Shown here: positions 25,048-33,705 of the stretch, one piece after another | Layout: every line of letters starts with the position of its first letter | Numbering within the stretch: position 1 is the stretch's first letter | Origin: an uncultured Neomegalonema sp. | Lineage (GTDB): Bacteria > Pseudomonadota > Alphaproteobacteria > Rhodobacterales > Rhodobacteraceae | Reading direction: 5' to 3' | Assembly (NCBI GenBank): GCA_937922185.1 | Contig: CAKZUT010000225.1 | Span: 1 to 63,435 of the forward strand | DNA: 63,435 bases | Program-made: the position numbers and the translations under genes | Notes under the pieces: generated by a model | Seen by the model: only the letters and a program-made list of their open reading frames with translations | What the model was told of the DNA's origin: nothing | Database searches by the model: none

Positions 25048-25473
25048 ATGGCCGATCTGAGCTACGATGAACTCGTCGAGAATTTCGAGATTCTCGACGA
25101 CTGGGAAGAGCGTTATCGTTACGTCATCGAACTGGGCAAGGCGTTGCCTCCGCTCGACGAGGCGCGCAAGACCGATGCGACGAAGGTGGATGGATGTGTC
25201 AGTCGCGTCTGGATCGACAGCCGCGCGGTCGAGGGCGAAACCGGCACGAAGATCGAGTTCGAGGGGGACAGCGATGCCCATATCGTGCGGGGGTTGATCG
25301 CAATTCTCCACACGATGCTGTCGGGCAAGCCTGCACGAGAGATCGTCGGGACCGATGTGGTTGCACAATTGCAACGCATTGATCTGGCCGCCCATCTGAG
25401 TCCGCAGCGCAGCAACGGCCTCGGGTCGATGATCGAGAGGATCAAGGGCGTCGCGACGGAAAATGCGGCATGA
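25048..25473 (+). CDS. sufE: Cysteine desulfuration protein SufE
   Basis: A 141-residue sulfur acceptor that takes persulfide from SufS for iron-sulfur cluster assembly. The family start YDELVENFEILDDWEERYRYVIELG is present, and the acceptor cysteine is in KVDGCVSRVW near residue 48. The C-terminal part includes GKPAREIVGTDV and LSPQRSNGLGSMIERIK. The ATG at 25048 follows GGAGG; an alternative TTG lies four codons earlier. The gene stands apart from any suf cluster. Confidence 0.95.
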   Translation: MADLSYDELVENFEILDDWEERYRYVIELGKALPPLDEARKTDATKVDGCVSRVWIDSRAVEGETGTKIEFEGDSDAHIVRGLIAILHTMLSGKPAREIVGTDVVAQLQRIDLAAHLSPQRSNGLGSMIERIKGVATENAA

Positions 25474-25935
25474 GGGCATCGTGCTCGCTTCCGATCAGGC
25501 CGGAAACAGCCGCCCAACGCGCGGCTTCCGGTGACTCTGATGGCCCTTACGGGTCGGAGCCGATTCTAGAACGCGCCCCAGTTGATCGTGTAACTCGCCT
25601 CCGCCACGGCAATGGCCGAGTCGAGACATAATCCGATATTGATCGCCACCAGCCGTTCCATAAATCGCATAACATCGTCCAGAAATTAATCAGTCTACTG
25701 ATCTAATGTTCTAGACCGGGACATGCACATTTGCAATCGTAAACTTAAATTAACCGCAGACGGACAGGTTTAGCTTGCTGTTCCAAACCGTTTCGCAATA
25801 GTTTTCACGATATGGTATAGCTTGGCTGATGTGCCTGTTCCGTTCACAGGGACAGGGGCGTAACGGTTTGTTAAGAGCTGGCATACACATCTTCGGGTTG
25901 GCGCACAGTACAGTTTGAGGGCGGGCGATACAGCG
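25474..25935. other. Intergenic region upstream of the SIR2-TPR gene
   Basis: This 462-bp region is clearly AT-richer than the flanking genes, particularly 25680-25830. It holds a possible 34-codon minus-strand ORF at 25566-25670 (listed separately) and an imperfect stem CCTGTTCC / GGGACAGG near 25835-25855 before the large gene. I see no recognisable RNA gene, repeat or terminator; the promoter of the SIR2-TPR gene must lie here. Confidence 0.6.
25566..25670 (-). CDS. Possible small protein of 34 residues
   Basis: A minus-strand ORF begins MRFMERLVAINIGL and ends SYTINWGAF. The start has only a weak GGACG before it. The composition, a short hydrophobic amphipathic helix with an aromatic tail, is plausible for a small membrane-associated peptide. 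I recognise no family, and chance is a fair alternative. Confidence 0.25.
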   Translation of the reverse strand: MRFMERLVAINIGLCLDSAIAVAEASYTINWGAF

Positions 25936-28900
25936 ATGAGGACGATTTCCCCCTTCGAATTCGTGCGCCGTTTTCACCATGGCCTTACTAACCATGACGG
26001 GCGTTATGTCTGGTTTCTGGGTGCCGGTTGCTCGGTCAGTTCAGGGATCGGCGACGCCGGTGAGACAACCATGCGTTGGCTGGGCGAGCTGAAATATCTC
26101 GAAACCGGGACTGCCGACGAGGTGGCCGACTGGGCGCCGGAGCGATTCTCTGACTTCAATCCCGGCGATCCCGGTGCGCTCTACGGCAAGGTTCTCGATG
26201 CGCTGTTCTACACCGAGCAGGAGCAGGAGCGCGAACTCGAACGGATTATCGCGCAGGCCGAGCCGGGTTTCGGCTATGCTACCCTCGCGCAACTGGTGAC
26301 ACAGCCGGACTGGGGTGAGCGGTGCAATACCGTGGTCACGACCAATTTCGACGATCTGGCCGCCGACGCGCTCTATCTATACTCCCAGCGCAAGCCGCAG
26401 GTGCTGACTCACGAGTCCTTTGACCGGCGTATCCGCATCAGCACCTCGCGCCCCACGATTCTCAAGATATACGGCGATGCCCATCTGGGCGGCGCGCGGG
26501 ATCAGGAACGGGGCCGCTTTCTGCGCTCGGATGTGAAGGATCGCCTGCGCGCGCAGTTCACCGAATCCGCGCTGGTCTTCATCGGCTATGGCGGCAGCGA
26601 CGAATCGGTTGCCGATCTTCTCTCCGGCCTGCCGCGCGGGGCGCCCGCCGGAGGCATCTACTGGGTCAATGACCGGGAACCGGGAGAACCGCTTCGCGAA
26701 TGGCTGGAGGAGCGAAATACGCTCTGGACCCCTTACAGCGACTTTGAGGGGCTGATGTACCTGTTGCGTCGTGAATTCGCGCTGGGTCATCCACGTATTG
26801 ATCGCTTCGACAAGATTCTCCAGCGTTACGATGCCCAGTTCCGGGTGCTTGACGCCCGTGATGATCTCAAGCCCGACCGGGTGCCGGGCTTCGCGGCCCC
26901 CGTGCCGCCGGTGGTGGAGCCGGATGCCGGTGAGGCCCCTGATGTTGCCCCGATGCCCGACGACGACACCTGGAGCTATTCGCTGGCCGGGACGGTCGCG
27001 GACAGCTTTGACCGCCATGACGTGATCGCCGAAGACGAGCTGCTCACAGAGGACGATCAGCCCGTAGAGAATGACCCCACGATCCTGCACCGATCCTATG
27101 ACGACACGCGGCAGGATGACGATGGCTCGACCAGCCGAATCGACCGCCTGATCGCCGCCGCCGTTGCCGCCATGGCCAATGGACAGCGCGCCCAGGAAGC
27201 TGGCGTCACGGAGACTGTGATTCCCGAGGAACCCGCCGATGAGCCGACCCCGGATGCCGACCGTCCGGCACTCTCCATCGTCGCCGAAAGCGGCGCGGAT
27301 ATACAGGCGCAGGACAGGCCCCTCGCACCGGCAGAATCCGCATCCAATGCCGATATCATTGCCAGTCCGCCCGCCGAGACCGCATCGGCCACCCCCGCGC
27401 CGGATACGAAGGCCGACAGGGACATCCCCGCTGCGCCGTTTAGCCGGGCAGAGGACGAGGACGACCGCCTCGAACTGCCCCGCCGTCTGCTGAGCCGTGC
27501 CGATGCCGCCGAACTGGACCGCCGATACCTCGCCGCCATTCAGGATTCGCCGCGCAATCCGCGCCTTCTGGCCCGCTATGCCCGTTTCCTGACCGTGGGG
27601 CGGCGCGACCATGACGGGGCCGAACACTATTTCAACCGCGCGATCGATGCCGATCCGCAGGACGGCACGGCCCTGCGTGAATTCGCGACCTTCCTTACCG
27701 AGACCCGCCGTGATTTCGACCGTGCGGAGGAATGCTATCGTCTGGCTCTGCGCGTGGATTTCGAGGACAGCGAGACCCTTATCGCCTATGCGAATTTCCT
27801 CTGGAAAGTGCGCGGCGATATGCAGGCGGCGGGCGAATGTTTTCAGGTGGCCGTGGACGGCGCACCCCGCCATGCCCGCGCGATTGCCGCCTATGCGTCC
27901 TTCCTCTCGCAGGTCGAGCGCAAGGACGATGCCGCCTATGCCCTGCTGAAGCTGGCCACGGCCTCAACCACGACCGACCCCGAACCGGCGGTACAACTGG
28001 CCCGCTTCGTCGCCGAAAAACGGGGCGATCTGACCCGCGCCGAAGCGATCTTCCGGCAGGCGACCAAGATCGATCCGCATTCCGCCGTGACCATGGCCGC
28101 CGCCGCGACCTTCCTCGCGGATATGGCGAAGAAGCCCGACGAGGCCGAAAGCCTGTTCGAGCAGGCCGTGGAAACCGATGGCGAGGCCCCCGATGTCCTG
28201 CGTGCCTTTGCGCGGTTCCAATGCCTGCATCGCCGCGATGTGGATGCCGCCGAGGCGCTGCTGATCCGCGCGCTCGATGCCGATCCGGGCGACGCGCATA
28301 CGGCGCTGGCCTATGCCCGCTTTCAGGAGGAGGATCGCAGTGATCTGGACGCGGCGGATGAATACTATCGCCGGGCCGTACATCTCGACCCCCGCAATGC
28401 CCGGATTCTGTCGTCCCATGCCCGTTTTCTCCACAAGGCGCGCTCCAACCCCGCCGCCGCGCAGGACCGCTATCGCAAGGCCCTGTCGCTGGACTCCAAG
28501 GATGCCTTCACACTGGCGCAATATGGCAATTTCCTGCTGCATGAGCGCAAGGATATGGATGCCGCCGAGCCGCTGCTGCGTCGGGCGACCACCATCGCCC
28601 CGCGCGATGCGGCGGCGCTCGCGGATCTGGGCCTGATCCTGCGTGAGCGCGGTCAGACCGAGGAGGCCGAGGCCCTGTTCCGCCGTGCGGTCGCCGCCGA
28701 TCCCCGTCGGGTCGCCACCCTGCGCCGCTATGCCCGCGTGGTCAATTCAGCCAAATCCAACCCCCGCGCGGCGGAGGCGTTCTACGATAAGGCTCTGGCC
28801 GAAAACCCCAATGACCCGGCCACGCTCTGCGGGGCCGCGCAGGCCATGTTCTCGCTGGGCAAGCGCGAGGAGGGCCTGTCGATGCTCGACCGCGCTTTCG

Positions 28901-29181
28901 AGGCCGCGCTTGATGACGACCCCGCCAGGCGCGATCCCGATCTGCTGCTGGAACTGTGGTTCTACCGCTATGCTTTCGATGACCGGGCCGGGCAGGACGC
29001 GATCAAGGCTGCTCTCTGGCTGGTCCGCGCCGGGGCGCGGGCAACCCGTGACGATCTGGATGCGGTGCTGAAATTTGCCGTCACCGATGGTCATGCCGAG
29101 CCTGACCTTCTCTCCGAACTCGCCTCCGTCGCCTGCGGCGAGAGCGAGCCGGAACAGCTTCAACGCTTCAACGTCGCCTGA
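25936..29181 (+). CDS. SIR2-like domain protein with C-terminal TPR-like repeats
   Basis: This 1081-residue protein has three parts. Residues 20-290 are a SIR2-like NAD-binding fold: FLGAGCSVSSGIG (27-39), VVTTNFDDLA (133-142), ILKIYGD (175-181) and VFIGYGGSDESV (214-225). Residues 310-520 are acidic, low in complexity and probably disordered. Residues 522-970 are about 12 helical repeats with a 36-residue period and a recurring YARFL-like motif, followed by a helical cap. In active SIR2 enzymes ILKIYGD would read K-I-H-G; here the His is Tyr179, while Asn137 and Asp139 remain. Some SIR2-repeat proteins, such as DSR2, deplete NAD during phage infection. It stands alone between sufE and the thi operon. 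A non-catalytic sensor or a housekeeping regulator is possible. Confidence 0.85.
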   Translation: MRTISPFEFVRRFHHGLTNHDGRYVWFLGAGCSVSSGIGDAGETTMRWLGELKYLETGTADEVADWAPERFSDFNPGDPGALYGKVLDALFYTEQEQERELERIIAQAEPGFGYATLAQLVTQPDWGERCNTVVTTNFDDLAADALYLYSQRKPQVLTHESFDRRIRISTSRPTILKIYGDAHLGGARDQERGRFLRSDVKDRLRAQFTESALVFIGYGGSDESVADLLSGLPRGAPAGGIYWVNDREPGEPLREWLEERNTLWTPYSDFEGLMYLLRREFALGHPRIDRFDKILQRYDAQFRVLDARDDLKPDRVPGFAAPVPPVVEPDAGEAPDVAPMPDDDTWSYSLAGTVADSFDRHDVIAEDELLTEDDQPVENDPTILHRSYDDTRQDDDGSTSRIDRLIAAAVAAMANGQRAQEAGVTETVIPEEPADEPTPDADRPALSIVAESGADIQAQDRPLAPAESASNADIIASPPAETASATPAPDTKADRDIPAAPFSRAEDEDDRLELPRRLLSRADAAELDRRYLAAIQDSPRNPRLLARYARFLTVGRRDHDGAEHYFNRAIDADPQDGTALREFATFLTETRRDFDRAEECYRLALRVDFEDSETLIAYANFLWKVRGDMQAAGECFQVAVDGAPRHARAIAAYASFLSQVERKDDAAYALLKLATASTTTDPEPAVQLARFVAEKRGDLTRAEAIFRQATKIDPHSAVTMAAAATFLADMAKKPDEAESLFEQAVETDGEAPDVLRAFARFQCLHRRDVDAAEALLIRALDADPGDAHTALAYARFQEEDRSDLDAADEYYRRAVHLDPRNARILSSHARFLHKARSNPAAAQDRYRKALSLDSKDAFTLAQYGNFLLHERKDMDAAEPLLRRATTIAPRDAAALADLGLILRERGQTEEAEALFRRAVAADPRRVATLRRYARVVNSAKSNPRAAEAFYDKALAENPNDPATLCGAAQAMFSLGKREEGLSMLDRAFEAALDDDPARRDPDLLLELWFYRYAFDDRAGQDAIKAALWLVRAGARATRDDLDAVLKFAVTDGHAEPDLLSELASVACGESEPEQLQRFNVA

Positions 29182-29269
29182 CCCCGCGCAGACCTTCCCG
29201 CTTCCCTCGATCCGGCGTCGCTTCCCCAGAAGATTCTGGACACTCTTTCACCGGGTGTTTAGGAAAGAA

Positions 29270-29354
29270 CGACCGTTGGGGTGCCCGCAGGGGCTGAGAG
29301 GCGTTGCCAACCCATCGAACCTGATCCGGGCAGTGCCGGCGTAGGGAACGGGAC
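29270..29354 (+). promoter_or_regulatory. TPP riboswitch (THI element)
   Basis: The conserved aptamer elements are all present: GGGGTGCCCGC, then GGGGCTGAGAGG (pyrimidine-sensing arm), ACCCATCGAACCTGATCCGGG and the closing GCCGGCGTAGGGAA. It lies 57 bases upstream of the TTG start of thiD. No terminator stem with T run follows; the interval holds GATGCCCCCC, which could partly pair with the GGGAGG of thiD, so control by hiding the ribosome site is the likelier mode. Confidence 0.97.
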
Positions 29355-29410
29355 AGTTCATCGCTTCGATGCCCCCCTTTGCCTGTCGTCTGCCATAGCG
29401 GGAGGCTGCA

Positions 29411-30208
29411 TTGGTTGCGAAGGCTTTGACGATTGCCGGGTCCGACAGCGGAGGGGGCGCCGGCATTCAGGCGGATCTGAAGACGTTCTCCGCGCTCGGG
29501 GTCTACGGAGCCAGCGTCATCACGGCGGTGACAGCGCAGAATACCCGGAATGTGACGGCAGTTGCGGCCATAGAACCGCCTGTGATCGGGGCGCAGATCG
29601 ACGCTGTGCTCAGCGATATCGATATCGGTGCGATCAAGATCGGTATGCTGTTCTCACCGGATATCATCCGTATCGTGGCGGAGAGTCTGCGGCATTATAC
29701 CGGCCCCGTCGTGCTTGATCCGGTGATGATCGCGAAATCCGGCGACGCGCTGTTGCAGGACGAGGCGATCACAGCGTTGGTCGAGCATCTGCTTCCGCGT
29801 GCAACCGTGGTGACGCCGAATTTGCCGGAGCTGGAGCGGCTGGCACCCGACATGCGCGAAACGCAGGAGCGGGCGCTCAGACTGATCGATCAGGGCGCGC
29901 AGGCCGTTTTGATCAAGGGCGGTCATGCGACGGGGGAAACCTGCATCGATACTCTGGTCGAACGCAACGGCGCGCCCCTCAGCTTATCCGCTCCCCGCCA
30001 GACCACACGCAATACCCATGGTACGGGCTGTACGCTTTCCTCGGCCATCGCCGCCGGGCTGGCGAAGGGACTTTCCCTGCCGGAAGCGTTCCGGGCCGCC
30101 CATGGCTATCTTCAGGCTGCCATTGCTGCGGCGGATGTCTTGCAGGTCGGTACGGGCCATGGTCCGGTCCACCACTTCCATCGAATGTGGGCCATTGATG
30201 CAGGTTAA
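29411..30208 (+). CDS. thiD: Hydroxymethylpyrimidine / phosphomethylpyrimidine kinase
   Basis: The 265-residue ribokinase-fold enzyme phosphorylates HMP twice to HMP-PP. Signatures: LTIAGSDSGGGAGIQADLKTF at the start, KIGML, VLDPVMIAKSG, VLIKGGH, and NTHGTGCTLSSAIAAGLAKG near residue 200 with the catalytic Cys/anion hole. The start codon is TTG, 5 bases after GGGAGG. It is the first gene of the riboswitch-controlled operon and overlaps thiO by 11 bases. Confidence 0.96.
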   Translation: MVAKALTIAGSDSGGGAGIQADLKTFSALGVYGASVITAVTAQNTRNVTAVAAIEPPVIGAQIDAVLSDIDIGAIKIGMLFSPDIIRIVAESLRHYTGPVVLDPVMIAKSGDALLQDEAITALVEHLLPRATVVTPNLPELERLAPDMRETQERALRLIDQGAQAVLIKGGHATGETCIDTLVERNGAPLSLSAPRQTTRNTHGTGCTLSSAIAAGLAKGLSLPEAFRAAHGYLQAAIAAADVLQVGTGHGPVHHFHRMWAIDAG

Positions 30209-31169
30209 TGTGATCGGGGCCGGGGTGGTCGGGCTGTGTGTCGCTACCGAACTGGCCAGACGCGGCATGGGGGTCGCGCTGGTGGATCGGGAGCCTGCAC
30301 CGGGACCGCATTCCTGTTCATGGTGGGCGGGAGGGATGCTTGCCCCGTGGTGCGAACGGGAATCGGCGGAAGAGCCGGTGCTGCGCCTCGGGATGGAGGC
30401 GCTGGACTGGTGGTCGCAGATTGTGCCTGTTGCCCGGACGGGGACGCTGGTTCTGGCGCTGGATCGGGATCGCAAAAAACTCGATCAGTTCGCACGCCGG
30501 ACCTCTGGCTTCGAGGTGGTGGACGGCGATGCGGTCACTGCGCTTGAACCGGACCTTGCCGGACGTTTTGACCGGGGGCTGTATTTCGCGCGCGAAGCGC
30601 ATATTGCGCCCCGCGATGCTCTGGCGGCATTGCATGAAGGTCTTGCCGCCAGAGGGATCGTCGTCCGGGATCGGGTGCCCGCTTCGGAATATTCTGTCGA
30701 TTGCCGGGGCCTCGCCGCCGCCGATACGCTGAAGGACTTGCGCGGCGTCAAGGGCGAGATGCTGCTCATCCGCTGCCCCGATATGAATCTGACCCGGACT
30801 GTGCGTCTGCTGCATCCGCGCATACCGCTCTACATCGTCCCGCGCGGCGATGGGGTTTACATGGTAGGCGCGACAATGATCGAAAGCGGCGAGCGGGATC
30901 GCATCACTGCACGGTCCCTGCTCGAAATGCTCAGCGCAGCCTATGCGTTGCATCCGGCTTTTGCCGAAGCGGAAATCCTTGAGATCGGGGTTGATGCGCG
31001 CCCGGCATTTCCCGACAATCTGCCGCGCATTCGCCGCGATGGCACCACGATCCGGGTGAATGGCCTTTATCGCCATGGCTTTCTGCTGTCGCCCTCGCTG
31101 GCGCGGATGATCGCGGATTTTCTCCTGAATGGCACGATACCGGAGGTGATGGATGAAAATCGTCCTTAA
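30198..31169 (+). CDS. thiO: Glycine oxidase ThiO
   Basis: A 323-residue FAD-dependent oxidase supplying iminoglycine for the thiazole ring. The FAD fold is at the very N-terminus (VNVIGAGVVGLCVATELARRG), followed by SWWAGGMLAPW; the C-terminal part has GARPAFPDNLP-like VDARPAFPDNLP and NGLYRHGFLLSPSLARM. Slightly short for the family. The ATG lies inside the end of thiD, so the two are coupled. Confidence 0.93.
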   Translation: MQVNVIGAGVVGLCVATELARRGMGVALVDREPAPGPHSCSWWAGGMLAPWCERESAEEPVLRLGMEALDWWSQIVPVARTGTLVLALDRDRKKLDQFARRTSGFEVVDGDAVTALEPDLAGRFDRGLYFAREAHIAPRDALAALHEGLAARGIVVRDRVPASEYSVDCRGLAAADTLKDLRGVKGEMLLIRCPDMNLTRTVRLLHPRIPLYIVPRGDGVYMVGATMIESGERDRITARSLLEMLSAAYALHPAFAEAEILEIGVDARPAFPDNLPRIRRDGTTIRVNGLYRHGFLLSPSLARMIADFLLNGTIPEVMDENRP

Positions 31170-31350
31170 CGGAGACTCGCAGTCTGTCAGGGCGGCGACA
31201 GTGCTGGATGCGCTCGATGAACTGGGATTTGGCGGAGCAACAGTCGCGACCGCACTCAATGGCGCGTTCGTTCCGGCTGGCGCGCGCGCTGCGACCATGC
31301 TTGCCGAGGGCGACCATCTGGAAGTCGTCGCGCCCATGCAGGGGGGCTGA
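31153..31350 (+). CDS. thiS: Sulfur carrier protein ThiS
   Basis: A 65-residue ubiquitin-fold protein ending in the required Gly-Gly (APMQGG). It begins [12 protein letters not shown] and has the [10 protein letters not shown] middle strand. ThiF adenylates the C-terminus, which then becomes a thiocarboxylate giving sulfur to the thiazole. It overlaps thiO by 17 bases and precedes thiG by 2. Confidence 0.96.
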   Translation: MKIVLNGDSQSVRAATVLDALDELGFGGATVATALNGAFVPAGARAATMLAEGDHLEVVAPMQGG

Positions 31351-31352
31351 GC

Positions 31353-32126
31353 GTGGCGCTGTTCTATGGTCAGGAACTGAGCAGTCCGCTGATGCTGGGC
31401 ACCGCGCTCTATCCTTCGCCCGCGATCATGGTGGAGGCTTTCCGGGCCAGCGGCGCGGGCGTCGCCACGGTGTCACTGCGCCGTGAAAGCGGTGCGGGGC
31501 GCAGCGGTCAGGCTTTCTGGTCCATCGTGCGCGAGATGGGCATTCCCGTGCTGCCGAACACCGCCGGATGCCATACGGTCAAGGAGGCTGTGACAACGGC
31601 GCGGATGGCGCGCGAACTTTTCGGAACGCGCTGGATCAAGCTGGAAGTCATCGGCCATACGGACACACTTCAGCCGGATGTCTTCGGGCTGGTCGAGGCG
31701 GCGGGAATCCTCTGCGATGAGGGGTTCGAGGTGTTTCCCTACACAACCGAAGACCTGATCGTCGGCGAACGCCTGCTCGATGCGGGATGCAAGGTACTCA
31801 TGCCCTGGGGGGCACCGATCGGCTCCGGTCTGGGGCTGAACAACCTTCAGGGATTGAGGACCATGCGGGCACAGTTTCCCGATGTGCCGCTGGTGATCGA
31901 TGCCGGGATCGGCTTGCCCTCCCATGCCGCGCAGGCGATGGAAATCGGCTTCGACGCCGTATTGCTGAATACGGCAGTGGCCAAAGCCGGTGACCCGGTG
32001 GCCATGGCGCGCGCTTTCGGTTTGGCGGTCGCTGCCGGGCGCGCCGCGCATATCGCCGACCCGATGGAGCCAAGCGACATGGCCTCGCCCTCGACGCCGC
32101 TGATCGGAAAGGCGTTTCTGGAATGA
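31353..32126 (+). CDS. thiG: Thiazole synthase ThiG
   Basis: A 257-residue TIM-barrel enzyme that builds the thiazole phosphate from deoxyxylulose phosphate, iminoglycine and ThiS thiocarboxylate. Visible: [36 protein letters not shown]-like WIKLEVIGH with the Schiff-base Lys, [49 protein letters not shown]. The start codon is GTG. It overlaps thiE by 4 bases. Confidence 0.97.
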   Translation: MALFYGQELSSPLMLGTALYPSPAIMVEAFRASGAGVATVSLRRESGAGRSGQAFWSIVREMGIPVLPNTAGCHTVKEAVTTARMARELFGTRWIKLEVIGHTDTLQPDVFGLVEAAGILCDEGFEVFPYTTEDLIVGERLLDAGCKVLMPWGAPIGSGLGLNNLQGLRTMRAQFPDVPLVIDAGIGLPSHAAQAMEIGFDAVLLNTAVAKAGDPVAMARAFGLAVAAGRAAHIADPMEPSDMASPSTPLIGKAFLE

Positions 32127-32719
32127 AACTTGACCGGTTCTACCCCATTTTCGAGGACAGCGCCTGGTTGCGGAGGATGCTGCCGCTTGGCGTGAAACTC
32201 GTGCAATTGCGGGCAAAGGACGTGTCTGAGGCGGTGGCGATGCGGGAGGTGATCGCCGCGCGGGATCTGTGCGCCCGGCACGGCGCGCAACTGATCGTCA
32301 ATGATTACTGGCAAGCGGCCATTGATGCCGGATGCGATTATGTTCATCTCGGTCAGGAGGATCTTGATACTGCTGACCTGCCCGCGTTGCGCCGTCACGG
32401 TATTCGCGTGGGGATCAGCACGCATGACCATGCGGAACTGGATCGTGCGCTCTCGCTTGATGCTGATTACGTGGCACTGGGGCCTGTCTACCCGACCATT
32501 CTCAAAAAGATGAAATGGCATGAGCAGGGGCTGGACCGTGTTTCCGAATGGAAACGACTGGTCGGGGCGCGTCCGTTGATCGCGATCGGGGGCATGTCTG
32601 TGGACCGTGCTGCGAAAGCCTTCTCCGCCGGGGCGGATGTGGTGTCGGTCGTGACCGATATCACTCTCAATGCCGACCCGGAGGCGCGCGCCCGCGAGTG
32701 GATAGAGGCGACGCGATGA
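32123..32719 (+). CDS. thiE: Thiamin-phosphate synthase
   Basis: A 198-residue TIM-barrel enzyme joining HMP-PP and thiazole phosphate. It begins [18 protein letters not shown], has VQLRAKD (substrate Arg/Lys), [42 protein letters not shown], and ends [11 protein letters not shown] with VVSVVTDIT. Slightly shorter than usual with a divergent N-terminus, the form common in alphaproteobacteria. It overlaps thiF by 4 bases. Confidence 0.95.
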   Translation: MKLDRFYPIFEDSAWLRRMLPLGVKLVQLRAKDVSEAVAMREVIAARDLCARHGAQLIVNDYWQAAIDAGCDYVHLGQEDLDTADLPALRRHGIRVGISTHDHAELDRALSLDADYVALGPVYPTILKKMKWHEQGLDRVSEWKRLVGARPLIAIGGMSVDRAAKAFSAGADVVSVVTDITLNADPEARAREWIEATR

Positions 32720-33705
32720 ATGCGGATCGTTATATCAGACAAATCGCGCTCCCGGAGGTTGGCGCCGAGGGTCAGGCGCGCTTGCGGGCCGCGCGGGTAT
32801 TGGTGATTGGTGCCGGTGGACTGGGTGTGCCGGTCCTGCAGTATCTTGTCGGGGCCGGTATCGGCGAGATTACGCTCGTTGACGGGGACGTGGCGTCGGT
32901 CAGCAATCTGCATCGCCAGACACTCTATCGCATGGACGATATCGGTCGGCCAAAGGTGCTGGCGGCGGCGGCAAGCCTGATGCGGCTGAATCCCGATATC
33001 CGTATCATGCCGGTGGCCGCCCCCTTCGATCCGGCTAACGCCGCCAGCCTGATCGCCGGTGCAACGCTGGTGATCGATTGCGCTGACAGCTTCGCGGCCA
33101 GCTACATCGCATCCGACACCTGTTTCATGCAGGGCGTTCCGCTTATCAGTGCCTCGGCGCTGGGCCTTTCCGGCTATGTGGGCGGGTTCTGCGGCGGAGC
33201 GCCTTCGTTACGGGCGGTGTTCCCGGATTTGCCGGAAACGCTGGCCAGTTGCGAAACGGCGGGGGTGCTGGGGCCGGTCGTGGGTGTGCTCGGCGCATTG
33301 CAGGCGCAGATGGCACTGTCGGTTTTGCTGGGCCTTGCCCCTGCGCCGCTGGGGCAACTGGTGACATTCGATGCGCGGGGATTTCGGTTCGGCGGTTTTC
33401 GCTTCGACCAGGCCCCCGAACCGCATAACGGTCTCGCCTTCATCGTGCGTGAAGAGATTGCGGATGACGACTTTATCGTCGAACTGCGCGACGAAGAGGA
33501 AGCGCCGAACCCGGTTCATCCGCTGGCGGTGCGATCAACGGCGGAAGGCTTCAGCGGCACGCCGGAAAACAGCCGGCGCGTGGTTTTCGCGTGCCGCAGC
33601 GGTCTGCGTGCCTGGCACGCCGCCACGAAACTCCGCGCGCGATGGGATGGCGATATCGCCCTGATCGCGCTGGGAAACGATATCTACGAAAGGGACAGTG
33701 AATGA
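32716..33705 (+). CDS. thiF: ThiF-type adenylyltransferase with C-terminal rhodanese domain
   Basis: A 329-residue fusion. Residues 1-235 are an E1-like domain with the ATP site VLVIGAGGLGVPVLQYLVGAG, VDGDVASVSNLHRQTLY, DCADSF and the candidate catalytic Cys179 in ASCETAGVLGP. Residues 245-329 resemble a rhodanese with the active loop CRSGLR at Cys293, so adenylation of ThiS and sulfur transfer are combined. The usual zinc-binding CxxC before the catalytic Cys is missing (GGAPSLRAVF). All neighbours overlap by 4 bases. Confidence 0.93.
   Translation: MNADRYIRQIALPEVGAEGQARLRAARVLVIGAGGLGVPVLQYLVGAGIGEITLVDGDVASVSNLHRQTLYRMDDIGRPKVLAAAASLMRLNPDIRIMPVAAPFDPANAASLIAGATLVIDCADSFAASYIASDTCFMQGVPLISASALGLSGYVGGFCGGAPSLRAVFPDLPETLASCETAGVLGPVVGVLGALQAQMALSVLLGLAPAPLGQLVTFDARGFRFGGFRFDQAPEPHNGLAFIVREEIADDDFIVELRDEEEAPNPVHPLAVRSTAEGFSGTPENSRRVVFACRSGLRAWHAATKLRARWDGDIALIALGNDIYERDSE

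Noticed and set aside
25780-25794. LexA box upstream of the SIR2-TPR gene
   Set aside because: GTTC-N7-TTTC has a mismatch in a key base and lies far from the start codon.
26377-27873. A 498-codon minus-strand frame within the SIR2-TPR gene
   Set aside because: It is antisense to the SIR2 fold and linker, with no start signal or recognisable domain.
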